This document shows, piece by piece, positions 15,701 through 23,923 of a DNA stretch of 64,000 nucleotides (the stretch's first letter is position 1; each line of letters opens with the position of its first letter). The translations under genes and the position numbers were made by a program. Source of the stretch: Bacillota bacterium (GTDB taxonomy: Bacteria > Bacillota > Clostridia > Acetivibrionales > DSM-2933); assembly GCA_023430975.1 (NCBI GenBank), contig JAEYYB010000057.1, positions 1 to 64,000 of the forward strand. Direction: 5' to 3'. The notes under the pieces are model-generated. The model saw only the letters and a list, made by a program, of their open reading frames with translations. It made no database searches and was not told the origin of the DNA.

Positions 15701-16294
15701 TTCATCGTCAAAAAGCTCAATACGCACTGCCAGGTTGTAATCCACGGAGAAAATGTCAATTATTCCGCCCCTCACGGCAAACTGACCCTTGTTCTCTACT
15801 ACGGCAACCCTCTCGTACCCCATAGCAACAAGTTTCTTCTGTATCGATAAAAGATCTATCCTCTTTCCCACCTCAAATTCCAATATGCTTTCAGTAAATA
15901 AGCGAGGAGAAATAAGCTTATGCAATAAGGTATCTATTGAAACCACAATAAGGCTGTAATCACCTTCAATAATGCGTTTTAGGATCTCAAGCCTTTTAAA
16001 AACATTATCTCTGCTTTTAGCTTCAACGTCATGCAAGGTAATTTCCTTAAACGGAAAATATAATACGTCCTCTCCGGAAAACAGATAAAAATCTTCATAT
16101 ATCTTTCTAGCTTCAAACTCGTCAAATGCGATATAAATACCCTTTTTGCCTGTATGCTTACAAATGGAGTATGTTACATGAGCTTTCTGAGAATTTGCCA
16201 ATCCTGTTATGACTACAGACCGATTTTTACTTACTGAATCAATTATTCCGTTATATTCACTCAGCTCAAAAAGTGGGTTAACTAAAAAATTCAT
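12788..16294 (-). CDS. mfd: Transcription-repair coupling factor Mfd
   Basis: 1168 residues, full length. An N-terminal UvrB-like region lacks helicase function. The CarD-like RNA polymerase-interacting module lies near 495-570 (ELNVGDFVVHQSHGIGQYVG). The translocase follows with Walker A GDVGYGKTEVA (about 648), DEEQRFGV (about 747) and TATPIPRTL, then GRVGRSSRLAYAY. A C-terminal TRCF domain completes it. Mfd removes stalled RNA polymerase and recruits UvrA. It lies 20 nt downstream of pth; Bacillus has the small gene fin between the two, which is absent here. Confidence 0.97.
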   Translation of the reverse strand: MNFLVNPLFELSEYNGIIDSVSKNRSVVITGLANSQKAHVTYSICKHTGKKGIYIAFDEFEARKIYEDFYLFSGEDVLYFPFKEITLHDVEAKSRDNVFKRLEILKRIIEGDYSLIVVSIDTLLHKLISPRLFTESILEFEVGKRIDLLSIQKKLVAMGYERVAVVENKGQFAVRGGIIDIFSVDYNLAVRIELFDDEIDSIREFDSDSQRSVEQLKCIKIIPAREVIYNEDNREAIVSSIENDMNEVLKKAGKEYKTLIRENITNDICKLRDSYYFEGIDRYISYIIDEPSTLVDYTDNCLVFADESGKLKNRVENINFEWQESCNGLMEKGRLLPGSFNAKFDYEDFARILYKSNTVYMNTFLTDSINTYNAERFEIASKATGSYLNRMDFLISDLRNWKERKYRILVFTGTRVKGEKLKDTLEAEGVAAVFMESHPDEILPGQVVLTPGSLNNGFEYPKLGFVVVSDKEVFGKDRKHRKASGKNKGSKINIFTELNVGDFVVHQSHGIGQYVGIQQLNVDNVRRDYLKIRYHDGDFLYIPTNQLDLIQKYIGSEGKEPKLHKLNGTDWAKTKSRVKESLKEIAEELVKLYAKRQATKGYGFSKDTVWQKQFEDSFPYDETDDQLKCIDEVKQDMEAEKPMDRLLCGDVGYGKTEVAIRAIFKAVMDGKQVAYLVPTTILAQQHYNNFADRMKDFPVTVDVISRFRKQADQKMILKNVKDGTIDVLVGTHRLLQKDLHFKNLGLLVIDEEQRFGVAHKEKIKNITPNIDVLTLTATPIPRTLNMSLVGIRDISVIEDPPEERQPVETFVMEYNPEIIRDAIRREISRSGQIFYLYNRVDSILKKAAELQVLVPDARIAVGHGQMDEKELEDIIYDFINGNYDMLVCTTIIESGLDMPNVNTIIIEDADRMGLAQLYQLRGRVGRSSRLAYAYITYKKDKTLSEIAEKRLRAIREFTDLGSGFKIAMRDLELRGAGNLLGAQQSGQMESVGYDMYCRLLDEAVMELKGESPDISNQEITIDINISAYIDNDYIGIENQKIDMYKKIASISSQEDITEIEDELIDRYGNIPKYVSNLLKIAHIKFLARACGFASITQKNESVIFQYINDTYMDLSIINKLMDNFRRKIMFNASSKPYLTLLTKGLKGEEILENIKNLLMNIKDLQDGK

Positions 16295-16313
16295 GAATAT
16301 TTTTCCGCCTTCT

Positions 16314-16883
16314 TTACTTGTTAAATTTATTCATGGCTGCATCAACACCTGACTTCAATATTGTTGAAGCAGCTTCTACTGCATTTTTTACACTGTCATT
16401 AATAGTTGTTCTTTCATCAGGGGTGAATTTACTTAATACGTAATCCGCCAGATTCCATCCCTCCGGTGGTCTGCCTATGCCAATTCTTACCCTTGGAAAC
16501 TCATCCGATTGAATCTGGTATAAAATATTTCTCATACCATTATGAGTCCCTGAGCTTCCCTTAGGCCTCACCCTTATTTTGCCCAACTCTAGATCTATAT
16601 CATCAAACATTATTATTATATTACTTACAGGAATTTTATACCATTCTATTATTTCCCTTATGCTTTCTCCGCTTAAATTCATAAATGTCTGTGGCTTTAC
16701 TAATATAACCCTCTGGCCATCTATACTTCCTTCACCTATCAATGCCTTAAACTTGACTTTCGTTATGCTTATGTTGTTTATGCAGGCCATTAGATCGATG
16801 GCATCAAACCCCACATTGTGCCTGGTATTAATATATTTATTTCCTGGATTGCCAAGTCCTGCTATTATATATGTCGTACCCAT
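16314..16883 (-). CDS. pth: Peptidyl-tRNA hydrolase
   Basis: 189 residues, normal for Pth. The signatures are IIAGLGNPGNKYINTRHNVG (catalytic His), KPQTFMNLSGES and DDIDLELGKIR with GSSGTHNGMRNI. It releases peptides from peptidyl-tRNA that has dropped off the ribosome. The start at 16883 is preceded by GAGGTG; a longer frame to 16925 runs through leader DNA. It lies between prs and mfd (spoVC position in Bacillus). A full family D module and a partial one lie upstream. Confidence 0.95.
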   Translation of the reverse strand: MGTTYIIAGLGNPGNKYINTRHNVGFDAIDLMACINNISITKVKFKALIGEGSIDGQRVILVKPQTFMNLSGESIREIIEWYKIPVSNIIIMFDDIDLELGKIRVRPKGSSGTHNGMRNILYQIQSDEFPRVRIGIGRPPEGWNLADYVLSKFTPDERTTINDSVKNAVEAASTILKSGVDAAMNKFNK

Positions 16884-16946
16884 TTTACACCTCAGTTTAT
16901 TGCTTTTTTGTATATTAGTATACACTATAATTTCTTAGACATGAAC

Positions 16947-17025
16947 AAAATCATGAAATGATTTTATCAATCTTGATGGTTGCCGTAAGATATTGTGATG
17001 TAGGATACACCGCAATGTCCTAGAT
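16947..17025 (-). promoter_or_regulatory. Family D structured leader, copy D3 (upstream of pth)
   Basis: Minus strand. Hairpin 1 is GACATTGCGGTGTA with TACATCACAATATC; hairpin 3 is AAATCAT-TTC-ATGATTT, which keeps pairing with bases different from D1 (AAATCGC-GA-GCGATTT). A second partial copy of hairpin 1 only lies at 16913..16942, between D3 and pth. Confidence 0.55.
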
Positions 17026-17033
17026 TAAAAAAA

Positions 17034-17061
17034 ACCGATAAAGGCATCAACCCTTAACGGT
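17034..17061 (-). terminator. Terminator after prs
   Basis: ACCGTTAAGGG and CCTTTATCGGT pair on the minus strand and are followed by T8 (the A tract at 17026..17033). It lies beyond element C3 downstream of prs. Confidence 0.8.
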
Positions 17062-17079
17062 GTTCTTTTCATACGATTA

Positions 17080-17173
17080 GGACTGTTAAAGAACACTTCC
17101 CCTAAATGCTTGCTTTCGTGCACTTGGCTCATTCTATAGCTCACAAGAGGGAAGTAATTCTTTAATCATTCCG
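17080..17173. repeat. Family C element, copy C3
   Basis: A diverged family C palindrome: ACACTTCCC and GGGAAGTAA arms around TTGCTTTCGTG, with TTA at the left edge (17077..17079). It ends about 6 bp from the TAA stop of prs. Confidence 0.55.
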
Positions 17174-17179
17174 CAAGTA

Positions 17180-18139
17180 TTATTGCTGTGTGAATAAAGT
17201 ACTTATGGAAATATCTCCATAAATTCTTTCAATAGCTTCAGCAAAAATCTCAGCTACCGAGATTACCTTAATCTTGTCCAATCTCTTTTCAGGCGGAAGA
17301 GGTATGGTGTTTAAAATAACCAGCTCCTTAATTGGAGATTTTTCGATCCTTTCAATTGCAGGTCCCGATAAAACAGCATGAGTACAGCATGCATATACTT
17401 CCTTTGCACCCATATCCAAAAGTGCCTGTATACCGTTTACCATAGTTCCGGCAGTATCAATAAGGTCGTCCACTAAAACAAGTGTCTTTCCTTTAACGTC
17501 ACCTATGACATTCATAATTTCGCATACATTTGCCTTAGGCCTTCTTTTGTCAACTATAGCAATTGGTGCATCAATTCTCTCTGCGAACTTTCTTGATCTG
17601 CCAACACTTCCCACGTCAGGAGAAACAACAACTACATCATCTCTTCCAGCAAATTTCTCTCTGAAATATTCAGCTATTAAAGGCACTCCAAGCAAGTGGT
17701 CAACTGGAATATCAAAGAAGCCTTGAAGCTGCGGTGCATGGAGATCCATGGTCAATACCCTGTCTGCTCCGGCAACTGTCATAAGGTTGGCCATAAGCTT
17801 TGCAGAAATTGGATCCCTTGCTTTAGCTTTTCTATCCTGTCTTGCATATCCGAAATAAGGCATAACTGCGGTTATTCTACCAGCCGAAGCCCTTTTTAAC
17901 GCATCTATCATAACAAGCAGCTCTATCAAATTGTCATTAACAGGATGACATGTGGATTGTACTATAAATACATCCGAACCTCTTACAACCTCATCAATAT
18001 TTATGGCAGTTTCACCATCGCTGAACTTTCCTACATGAGCTGCACCTAATGGTAACCCTATCCTCTCTGCTATTTCCTTAGCGAGCTCATAATTGGAACT
18101 CCCAGTGAATATTTTTATATCCTTTCCATGCAGATTCAT
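17180..18139 (-). CDS. prs: Ribose-phosphate pyrophosphokinase
   Basis: 319 residues, the usual length. FTGSSNYELAKEIAERIGLP opens the protein. TMDLHAPQLQGFFDIPVDHL is the family signature, and the PRPP-binding loop is LVLVDDLIDTAGTM near 228-241. It makes PRPP from ribose 5-phosphate and ATP for purine, pyrimidine, His and Trp synthesis. The start at 18139 has AAAGGGG upstream; upstream in-frame codons lack a site. It follows glmU as in Bacillus. Confidence 0.97.
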   Translation of the reverse strand: MNLHGKDIKIFTGSSNYELAKEIAERIGLPLGAAHVGKFSDGETAINIDEVVRGSDVFIVQSTCHPVNDNLIELLVMIDALKRASAGRITAVMPYFGYARQDRKAKARDPISAKLMANLMTVAGADRVLTMDLHAPQLQGFFDIPVDHLLGVPLIAEYFREKFAGRDDVVVVSPDVGSVGRSRKFAERIDAPIAIVDKRRPKANVCEIMNVIGDVKGKTLVLVDDLIDTAGTMVNGIQALLDMGAKEVYACCTHAVLSGPAIERIEKSPIKELVILNTIPLPPEKRLDKIKVISVAEIFAEAIERIYGDISISTLFTQQ

Positions 18140-18217
18140 TACTTTTCCCCTTTCAAACAACACATAAATTATCAAAAATCTAAAATTATAAATAAATTTA
18201 TATAAAACACTTAATAA

Positions 18218-18303
18218 GGCATGAATGAAAAATTACTTACGCTTATCGTAGCGGCTGATCGTTTAGCTTCGCTAAATAGCGTAAGTTATTCTTTAATCAT
18301 GAC
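18218..18303. repeat. Family C element, copy C4
   Basis: 86 bp with GGCATGAATGAAAAATTACTTAC and its complement in outline, and a core different from C1. Both sides carry TAA (18215..18217 and 18304..18306), the expected 3-bp duplication. It lies 12 bp after the glmU stop. Confidence 0.65.
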
Positions 18304-18315
18304 TAAATAAAGTGT

Positions 18316-19701
18316 CTATTTTTTCTTAACCCTTTGCATACCTTTTTTTGTTACCCAATCCTCTTTGTTTACCTGCCTGCTTCTGGCAATTGCCAGGGAA
18401 TTTTCGGGCACCTCTTCCGTAATAGTTGAACCGGCGGCTACATAAGCATTATCTCTTACTGTAACAGGCGAAATGAGATTTACATTACATCCTACAAATG
18501 CATTATCCCCTATTTTAGTCTTATTCTTATTTTTGCCGTCGTAATTTACAACAACCACACCACAACCTAGATTTACATTGCTTCCAACCTCTGCATCTCC
18601 AATATAGGTGAGGTGCGAAACCTTTGTGTCATCACCTATGATTGATTTCTTAACCTCAACAAAATCTCCTATTTTTACGTTATTTCCAATCTTGCTTCCA
18701 GGCCTCAAATAAGCAAAAGGACCTATATGAGTGTTGTCCCCAACAGTACTTTCAATTATTACAGAATTGTTAATTTCTGTACCATTGCCTATGGTTGAAC
18801 AAACAATTCTGCTGTTGGGTCCTATTATAGAGTCCTCTCCAATTTCACTGCCTGCTTCAATATATGATCCTGGATAAATCACTGTATCCATTCCTATTTT
18901 AACACTGTGGTCTATAAAGGTGGATTTTGGATCAATAAGCGTAACTCCAGCCTTCATATGCATTTCCAAAATCCTTTTTCTAATTATTTCACCAGCTTTT
19001 GCAAGTTGTACCCTATCATTTATTCCCAGTATTTCGTCAGGATCGGATATCTTTACTGCACCGACCTTTCCGCCTTTTCCTAAAATTATTTCAAGGGTAT
19101 CTGTCAAGTAATACTCACCTTGTACATTGTCATTGCTTAATTCCTTAAGGCTATTAAGAAGTTCCTTAATTTTAAAACAATATATACCGGAATTTATTTC
19201 TTTTATACTTTTTTCCTTAATACTTGCATCCTTATCCTCAACAATTTTCAAAACATTGCCTTTTTCATCACGGACTATCCTACCATACCCTGATGGATCT
19301 TCAAAGTCCGCTGTTATTACTGTAGCACTACATTTATTTTCAATATGAAATTTAATGGTCTTGTCAATAGTATCACCCGTAATGAGAGGTGTATCACCAC
19401 AAAGTATTATTACATGCCCATCTTTGCCCTCAAGATATTCCCCAGCTTGCATAACAGCATGACCTGTACCAAGCTGCTTTTCCTGAACCGCATAAGAAAC
19501 GCGATCCTTGAGGCAATCCCTTACCTGATCCTGTCTATGGCCTACAACAATAACACTTTCTTTTATCCCGCAGCTGACTGCTGCATCTACAACCCATTCT
19601 ATAAGAGTTTTTCCGCATATCTTATGTACTACCTTGGAATTTTTGGATTTCATCCTTTTTCCTTCACCTGCAGCCAATAAAACCGCCATTATATAATCCA
19701 T
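18316..19701 (-). CDS. glmU: Bifunctional GlcNAc-1-P uridyltransferase/GlcN-1-P acetyltransferase
   Basis: 461 residues. The N-terminal pyrophosphorylase has LLAAGEGKRMKSKNSKVVHK (about 8-27) and GDTPLITGDT. A left-handed beta-helix of hexapeptide repeats fills about 255-440 (IGDFVEVKKS, HLTYIGDAEVG). It makes UDP-GlcNAc for peptidoglycan. AAGGGG lies 9 nt before the ATG. It sits between spoVG and prs, the Bacillus order. Confidence 0.97.
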   Translation of the reverse strand: MDYIMAVLLAAGEGKRMKSKNSKVVHKICGKTLIEWVVDAAVSCGIKESVIVVGHRQDQVRDCLKDRVSYAVQEKQLGTGHAVMQAGEYLEGKDGHVIILCGDTPLITGDTIDKTIKFHIENKCSATVITADFEDPSGYGRIVRDEKGNVLKIVEDKDASIKEKSIKEINSGIYCFKIKELLNSLKELSNDNVQGEYYLTDTLEIILGKGGKVGAVKISDPDEILGINDRVQLAKAGEIIRKRILEMHMKAGVTLIDPKSTFIDHSVKIGMDTVIYPGSYIEAGSEIGEDSIIGPNSRIVCSTIGNGTEINNSVIIESTVGDNTHIGPFAYLRPGSKIGNNVKIGDFVEVKKSIIGDDTKVSHLTYIGDAEVGSNVNLGCGVVVVNYDGKNKNKTKIGDNAFVGCNVNLISPVTVRDNAYVAAGSTITEEVPENSLAIARSRQVNKEDWVTKKGMQRVKKK

Positions 19702-19828
19702 TTAATTAACCCCTTCCATTACAGCCATCAAAAATAATATATTATATATAAAATTATTTCACAATGTTAAAGGTTTATAAAACCAAATATATTTTCTCAC
19801 TTTTCTTTATATTTTTCAACGGTAATTA

Positions 19829-19926
19829 TATTAAAAGTGCTAATAATCTTACATTTGGCGGAGCAAATAACGAACGGTTCAAGGGGATTTGCTTAAGACA
19901 AATGTAATAGATTATCACTTTTAATT
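19829..19926. mobile_element. Family A element, copy A4
   Basis: 98 bp with TATTAAAAGTG at the left and CACTTTTAAT at the right, TA before the left end. It lies in the 330-bp gap between spoVG and glmU, together with a terminator at 20003..20028; the remainder shows nothing recognisable. Confidence 0.7.
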
Positions 19927-20002
19927 TAGAAATAAAATAAAACCGCCAGGATTGACTAACCTCGCGATTTCATTTAAACCACCACAATTTCCCATTCATG
20001 AA

Positions 20003-20028
20003 AAAAGACACTCGTAAAAGTGTCTTTT
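20003..20028 (-). terminator. Terminator after spoVG
   Basis: AAAAGACACT and AGTGTCTTTT form a 10-bp stem with a 6-nt loop 5 nt after the spoVG stop, with T residues following on the minus strand. Confidence 0.85.
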
Positions 20029-20033
20029 ATTTA

Positions 20034-20297
20034 TTACTCATTTACTGTTGTGGTTTCATATTTTTCCAAAATAGCTGTCTGAATCTTTTCCCTAGTTATA
20101 GCATTTACCGGATGTGCAATATCTCTGAATTCACCGTCCGGTGTCTTCCTGCTAGGCATTGCGATAAACATACCATTCTGACTTTCAATAATTTTTATAT
20201 CATGTACAACAAACTCATTATCAAAGGTCACAGAAACAACTGCCTTCATCTTGCCTTCAGCATCAATTTTCCTAATGCGAACATCTGTAATCTCCAT
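20034..20297 (-). CDS. spoVG: Septation/sporulation regulator SpoVG
   Basis: 87 residues, full length. The pattern is clear: TDVRIRKIDAEGKMKAVVSV, FVVHDIKIIE, MPSRKTPDGEFRDIAHPVNA. SpoVG is a nucleic-acid-binding regulator of septation and virulence traits in Firmicutes. AAGGTGG precedes the ATG. It lies between purR and glmU. A strong match to the SigH promoter consensus lies 74 nt upstream, and spoVG is the classical SigH gene of Bacillus. Confidence 0.97.
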   Translation of the reverse strand: MEITDVRIRKIDAEGKMKAVVSVTFDNEFVVHDIKIIESQNGMFIAMPSRKTPDGEFRDIAHPVNAITREKIQTAILEKYETTTVNE

Positions 20298-20370
20298 TTA
20301 TGCTTACCACCTTCCGTTAATATTATGGAATTATAAATTGTTTACATCTGCTTATTAGCTTATTATTTTA

Positions 20371-20399
20371 ATATTCGATATAAATTTATTTTTTCCTTC
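20371..20399 (-). promoter_or_regulatory. SigH promoter of spoVG
   Basis: On the minus strand GAAGGAAAA (20391..20399) lies 11 bp before ATCGAATAT (20371..20379). This fits the SigH consensus RNAGGAWWW-N11/12-RNNGAATWW at every constrained position. Confidence 0.75.
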
Positions 20400-20579
20400 T
20401 TGTTTTTAATAAATTCCTTCGCCTTTTTAAAATTTTTTTGATCATTTTTCGTTATTTTGCTCAGTCAACTTAATATTAATACGGAATAATTAAGATATTT
20501 TATGCTAAGACTAATGTGGAACAAGATGCTTTATGGTAATGTAATCCACAAAGATATGCTATTTGTATTTCTGTAAAAT

Positions 20580-21389
20580 TTATCTACTTGATCGAATATT
20601 AATTATACCATTCTCCTCATCCACTGTATCAAGAGTCAGTATTGAAAAATAATCATCTACCAGTTTTCTATCAGGCTCTGCGGTCTTTATAAGCACACCA
20701 ATACCCGAAACCTCACACTCAAACTCCTTTGCAAGCTCCATAATACCTTTGGCCGTACCTCCACCCTTCATAAAATCATCTATAAATAAGAGTTTTGAGT
20801 TCCTTTTTAGCGATTTTAATGACAAGACCATGGTTTGGAGCTTTTTCTTAGACCCCGATACATAGTTAATATTCACTGAAGCACCATCTGTAGCTTCATT
20901 ATAGTGCCTTACGATAATCAAAGGTACATTGAGAAACCTTGCAGTTGCAAAAGCTAACGGTATACCTTTTGTTTCAACGGTTATAACATAATTAACATCT
21001 TTTTTATAAAACTGCCTGGTAAAAATACGTGCAATATTTTCTATTTTTACCGGATTATAAATTATATCAAGCATATAAACAAATCCGCCTGGAAGAATCC
21101 TTTCTTTTTGAGAAAGTTCTTCACAAAGGTTTTGAGTTATTAAATCCGATTTTTCGCTGCTTATTGAAGGAATAAACTTTATGCCTCCGGAAGCACCAGG
21201 TATAGATACTATCATGCCCAGATCAAACTTATCCAATATATCCTGAATTATATCAATATCTTCGCTAATTGTAGACTTTGCCGATCCTATAATTTCCGTG
21301 AAATTTCCAAGTGTAAATATCTTCCCTGGCGAATCCGTCAATAGCTTCATCAAAATTCCAATACGTTCGTTTCTTTGAAGTTTATCCAT
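20580..21389 (-). CDS. purR: Purine operon repressor PurR (Firmicutes type)
   Basis: 269 residues. A winged-helix N terminus (LQRNERIGILMKLLTDSPGK, SAKSTISEDIDIIQDIL) is followed by a phosphoribosyltransferase-like effector domain with the PRPP loop LLFIDDFMKGGGTAKGI near 205-220. It represses pur genes and PRPP releases it. The start at 21389 has AGAGGG upstream; the ATG at 21413 lies before that site. It is transcribed toward spoVG and is divergent from murC. Confidence 0.93.
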   Translation of the reverse strand: MDKLQRNERIGILMKLLTDSPGKIFTLGNFTEIIGSAKSTISEDIDIIQDILDKFDLGMIVSIPGASGGIKFIPSISSEKSDLITQNLCEELSQKERILPGGFVYMLDIIYNPVKIENIARIFTRQFYKKDVNYVITVETKGIPLAFATARFLNVPLIIVRHYNEATDGASVNINYVSGSKKKLQTMVLSLKSLKRNSKLLFIDDFMKGGGTAKGIMELAKEFECEVSGIGVLIKTAEPDRKLVDDYFSILTLDTVDEENGIINIRSSR

Positions 21390-21598
21390 TTTCCCTCTCG
21401 TTTTACAAAACATTTTGTTTTAACAGTATTGGTTTTTATTATATAATATTATAGCGAATATTTTAATACTTTTTAAAATAATTATTCGGATTTCAACAAA
21501 AATCACTATATATATTGAAAAACATATAAGTGGTTTTGCAGTCTATACATAAAATAATAAAATTGTTACTTTTTGCATATAATAAAACCATACTTAAA

Positions 21599-21682
21599 AA
21601 TAACTAAAATATAACTTCCGCTATAAATTTCGCTCTTGTGTTGACTTAACTCGCTCAAAATCGGAAGTAATATTTTAGTCAT
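21599..21682. repeat. Family C element, copy C5
   Basis: Arms AATAACTAAAATATAACTTCC and GGAAGTAATATTTTAGTCATT in outline, around a core with TTTCGCTCTTGTG. It lies in the 370-bp divergent gap between purR and murC; no other feature is clear there. Confidence 0.65.
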
Positions 21683-21760
21683 TCTTTAGAAGAATATGCA
21701 AGTTTTTTCACATTAGGTATTAACAAATAATCAACTTGTCAATTTAAAGGAGTGTTAGCA

Positions 21761-23161
21761 TTGACTGAAAAAAATTTACTTGATCCAAAGCTTATTAAGA
21801 AGATACATTTTGTCGGTATTGGCGGTATAAGTATGAGCGGATTGGCAGAAATCCTTCTTAACCAAGGATATGAAATTACAGGATCAGATATGAAAGCCTC
21901 AAGCATAACCGATAGACTTATAAACATAGGAGTTAAATTTTACCAAGGGCATAACAGTGATAATATAGAAAATCCTGATTTGGTAATATATACTGCAGCA
22001 GTAAAAAAAGATAATCCTGAACTTATAAAAGCACAAGAGCTTGGAATAAAGACAATTGAGAGATCTGTTCTATTAGGTCAGATCATGAAGCAATATCCCT
22101 ATAGCGTAAATGTTTCAGGAACTCATGGAAAAACAACTACAACATCTATGGTAACTATGATAATGATGGAGGCAGGCCTTGATCCCACTGTACATATAGG
22201 GGGTCAACTCAATGCCATCGGTGGTAATACAAAAATTGGGGGAAACAAGTACTTTGTGGCCGAAGCATGCGAATATGTAGAAAGCTTCCTGCAATTTTAT
22301 CCCTTCATGGGTATAATATTAAATATTGAAGCAGATCACCTGGATTACTTCAAAGGAATTGGCCACATTAAAGAGTCTTTTATAAAGTTCGCTCGCTTGA
22401 TTCCTAAGGAAGGATACCTTGTTGCATGTATAGATGACAGCAATACCAAGGATATTCTAAGTAAGATAGACTGCAACATAATAACCTATGGCATAAACTC
22501 AGAAGATGCATTGTGGCAAGCTAAGAATATTCAATTTGATGATGCCGGTCTTGGATCTTATACCCTTTATAAGTCTAACAAAGAAATAGCTAAAATCAAC
22601 CTTGGCGTTACAGGTAAGCATAATATCAGCAATTCTCTTGCAGCGGCAGCTGCCTGTTACACTATTGGCTGCAGCATTGAGTCTATAAAGAGTGGTCTTT
22701 CAAAATTCTCCGGAACGCATAGGAGATTTGAATTAAAAGGACTTTCAAACGATATAAAAGTCATAGATGATTATGCACACCACCCATCAGAGATAGTAGC
22801 TACGCTAAATGCGGCAAGAAATGTTCCACATAATAAGCTCTGGTGCGTTTTCCAGCCTCACACATATACAAGAACCAAAGCTTTATTGAGTGATTTTTCC
22901 AAATCCTTTAATGATGCTGACTATGTTATTGTATCAGATATCTATGCGGCTCGTGAACCTGATAACGGGGAGATAAACTCCTTAATTTTAAGTGATAAGA
23001 TTAATGAAGTTTCTCCAAAAGCCAAATATATAAAGGGCTTTGAGGATATTGCAAATTACCTTCACGAAAAGGCGTCTTCCGGGGACCTGATAATTACTAT
23101 GGGTGCTGGAGATATATATAGAGTAGGCGAGATTTTCCTTGATATGCAGTCAAATGCTTAA
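21761..23161 (+). CDS. murC: UDP-N-acetylmuramate-L-alanine ligase
   Basis: 466 residues. The N-terminal Rossmann motif is IHFVGIGGISMSGLAEILL, the ATP loop is SGTHGKTTTTSMV near 113, and the C-terminal ligase domain has GTHRRFELKG and DYAHHPSEI. It adds L-Ala to UDP-MurNAc in peptidoglycan synthesis. The start is the TTG at 21761, 8 nt after AAAGGAG; a GTG at 21752 overlaps that site. It stands alone on the plus strand. Confidence 0.96.
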   Translation: MTEKNLLDPKLIKKIHFVGIGGISMSGLAEILLNQGYEITGSDMKASSITDRLINIGVKFYQGHNSDNIENPDLVIYTAAVKKDNPELIKAQELGIKTIERSVLLGQIMKQYPYSVNVSGTHGKTTTTSMVTMIMMEAGLDPTVHIGGQLNAIGGNTKIGGNKYFVAEACEYVESFLQFYPFMGIILNIEADHLDYFKGIGHIKESFIKFARLIPKEGYLVACIDDSNTKDILSKIDCNIITYGINSEDALWQAKNIQFDDAGLGSYTLYKSNKEIAKINLGVTGKHNISNSLAAAAACYTIGCSIESIKSGLSKFSGTHRRFELKGLSNDIKVIDDYAHHPSEIVATLNAARNVPHNKLWCVFQPHTYTRTKALLSDFSKSFNDADYVIVSDIYAAREPDNGEINSLILSDKINEVSPKAKYIKGFEDIANYLHEKASSGDLIITMGAGDIYRVGEIFLDMQSNA

Positions 23162-23174
23162 AAGCGTTTTATGT

Positions 23175-23228
23175 ATAAAATCCAGCTATATGAAAAGCGA
23201 ATAATCTTTTCATATAGCTGGATTTTAT
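23175..23228. terminator. Perfect 23-bp hairpin after murC
   Basis: ATAAAATCCAGCTATATGAAAAG and its exact complement, in outline, flank an 8-nt loop (CGAATAAT). It lies 14 nt after the murC stop and probably terminates it. The inner part TATATGAAAAG matches the end of family A elements, so it may descend from a collapsed A element. Confidence 0.7.
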
Positions 23229-23248
23229 TACCTTTATAAAGTTATTAA

Positions 23249-23308
23249 GGCATGCCCCAAATATAACTTCCCATATAATTTTATAATGGTTAAAGTATCA
23301 CTTAGCCA
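23249..23308. repeat. Family C element, copy C6
   Basis: GGCATGCCCCAAATATAACTTCCC opens it in outline, after TAA at 23246..23248; the right arm is degraded. Its right edge meets the TAA stop codon of fabZ (TTA at 23309..23311). Confidence 0.55.
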
Positions 23309-23752
23309 TTACTTATTGAGCTTTTCAGGGTCAACCATTGCAAACTTGATTTCACCTTGAGCCGCTACCTCACCTTCTACTGTTGCAAGAACCTTTGCTT
23401 TTCCCATTCCAAGCTTAAATGCAGATAACTCAACCTCAAGCTTTAATTGGTCCCCAGGAACAACAGGTCTTCTGAACTTTATTGACTCAAAACCTGTAAA
23501 CATTCCCAACTTACCTTTATTCTTCTCATCTAAAAGGCCCGCTACGCAAGCAGTTTGAGCAAGAGCTTCAACTATAAGCACACCTGGCATTACAGGTTGC
23601 CCTGGGAAATGTCCTTGAAAGAATGGTTCATTAACTGTAACGTTCTTAATTCCTACAGCACTTTTACCAGGATCAACTTCAATTATTCTGTCAACCAGTA
23701 AAAATGGATACCTGTGTGGTATTATCTTTTGAATATCAACACTTGAAAGCAT
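23309..23752 (-). CDS. fabZ: 3-hydroxyacyl-ACP dehydratase FabZ
   Basis: 147 residues, hot-dog fold. IPHRYPFLLVDRIIEVDPGK opens it; the active-site segment is FFQGHFPGQPVMPGVLIVEA with catalytic His and Glu. It dehydrates 3-hydroxyacyl-ACP in fatty acid elongation. GAGGTG lies before the ATG. It follows the flagellar rod genes, as ywpB follows flhO-flhP in Bacillus. The leader contains a fragment of the family D start (GTCTAGGAAATTA, near 23770..23785). Confidence 0.96.
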   Translation of the reverse strand: MLSSVDIQKIIPHRYPFLLVDRIIEVDPGKSAVGIKNVTVNEPFFQGHFPGQPVMPGVLIVEALAQTACVAGLLDEKNKGKLGMFTGFESIKFRRPVVPGDQLKLEVELSAFKLGMGKAKVLATVEGEVAAQGEIKFAMVDPEKLNK

Positions 23753-23832
23753 TTTCGCACCTCTTCTATAACTAATTTCCTAGACATCAAAAAACCTTTA
23801 ACATTATATCATAATGTTTCCAATTAGAAAAG

Positions 23833-23882
23833 AAAAAATCATTATCACTTCCAGAAATGACTAAAAGTGATAATGATTTTTT
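23833..23882. terminator. Terminator between the rod-binding gene and fabZ
   Basis: AAAAAATCATTATCACTT and AAGTGATAATGATTTTTT form a perfect 18-bp stem with a 14-nt loop and T/A tracts on both strands. It ends the flagellar operon and separates it from fabZ. Confidence 0.85.
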
Positions 23883-23923
23883 TGCTTTAAAGTAGCTGCA
23901 AGAGTACAGGTGCCCAAATAGCC

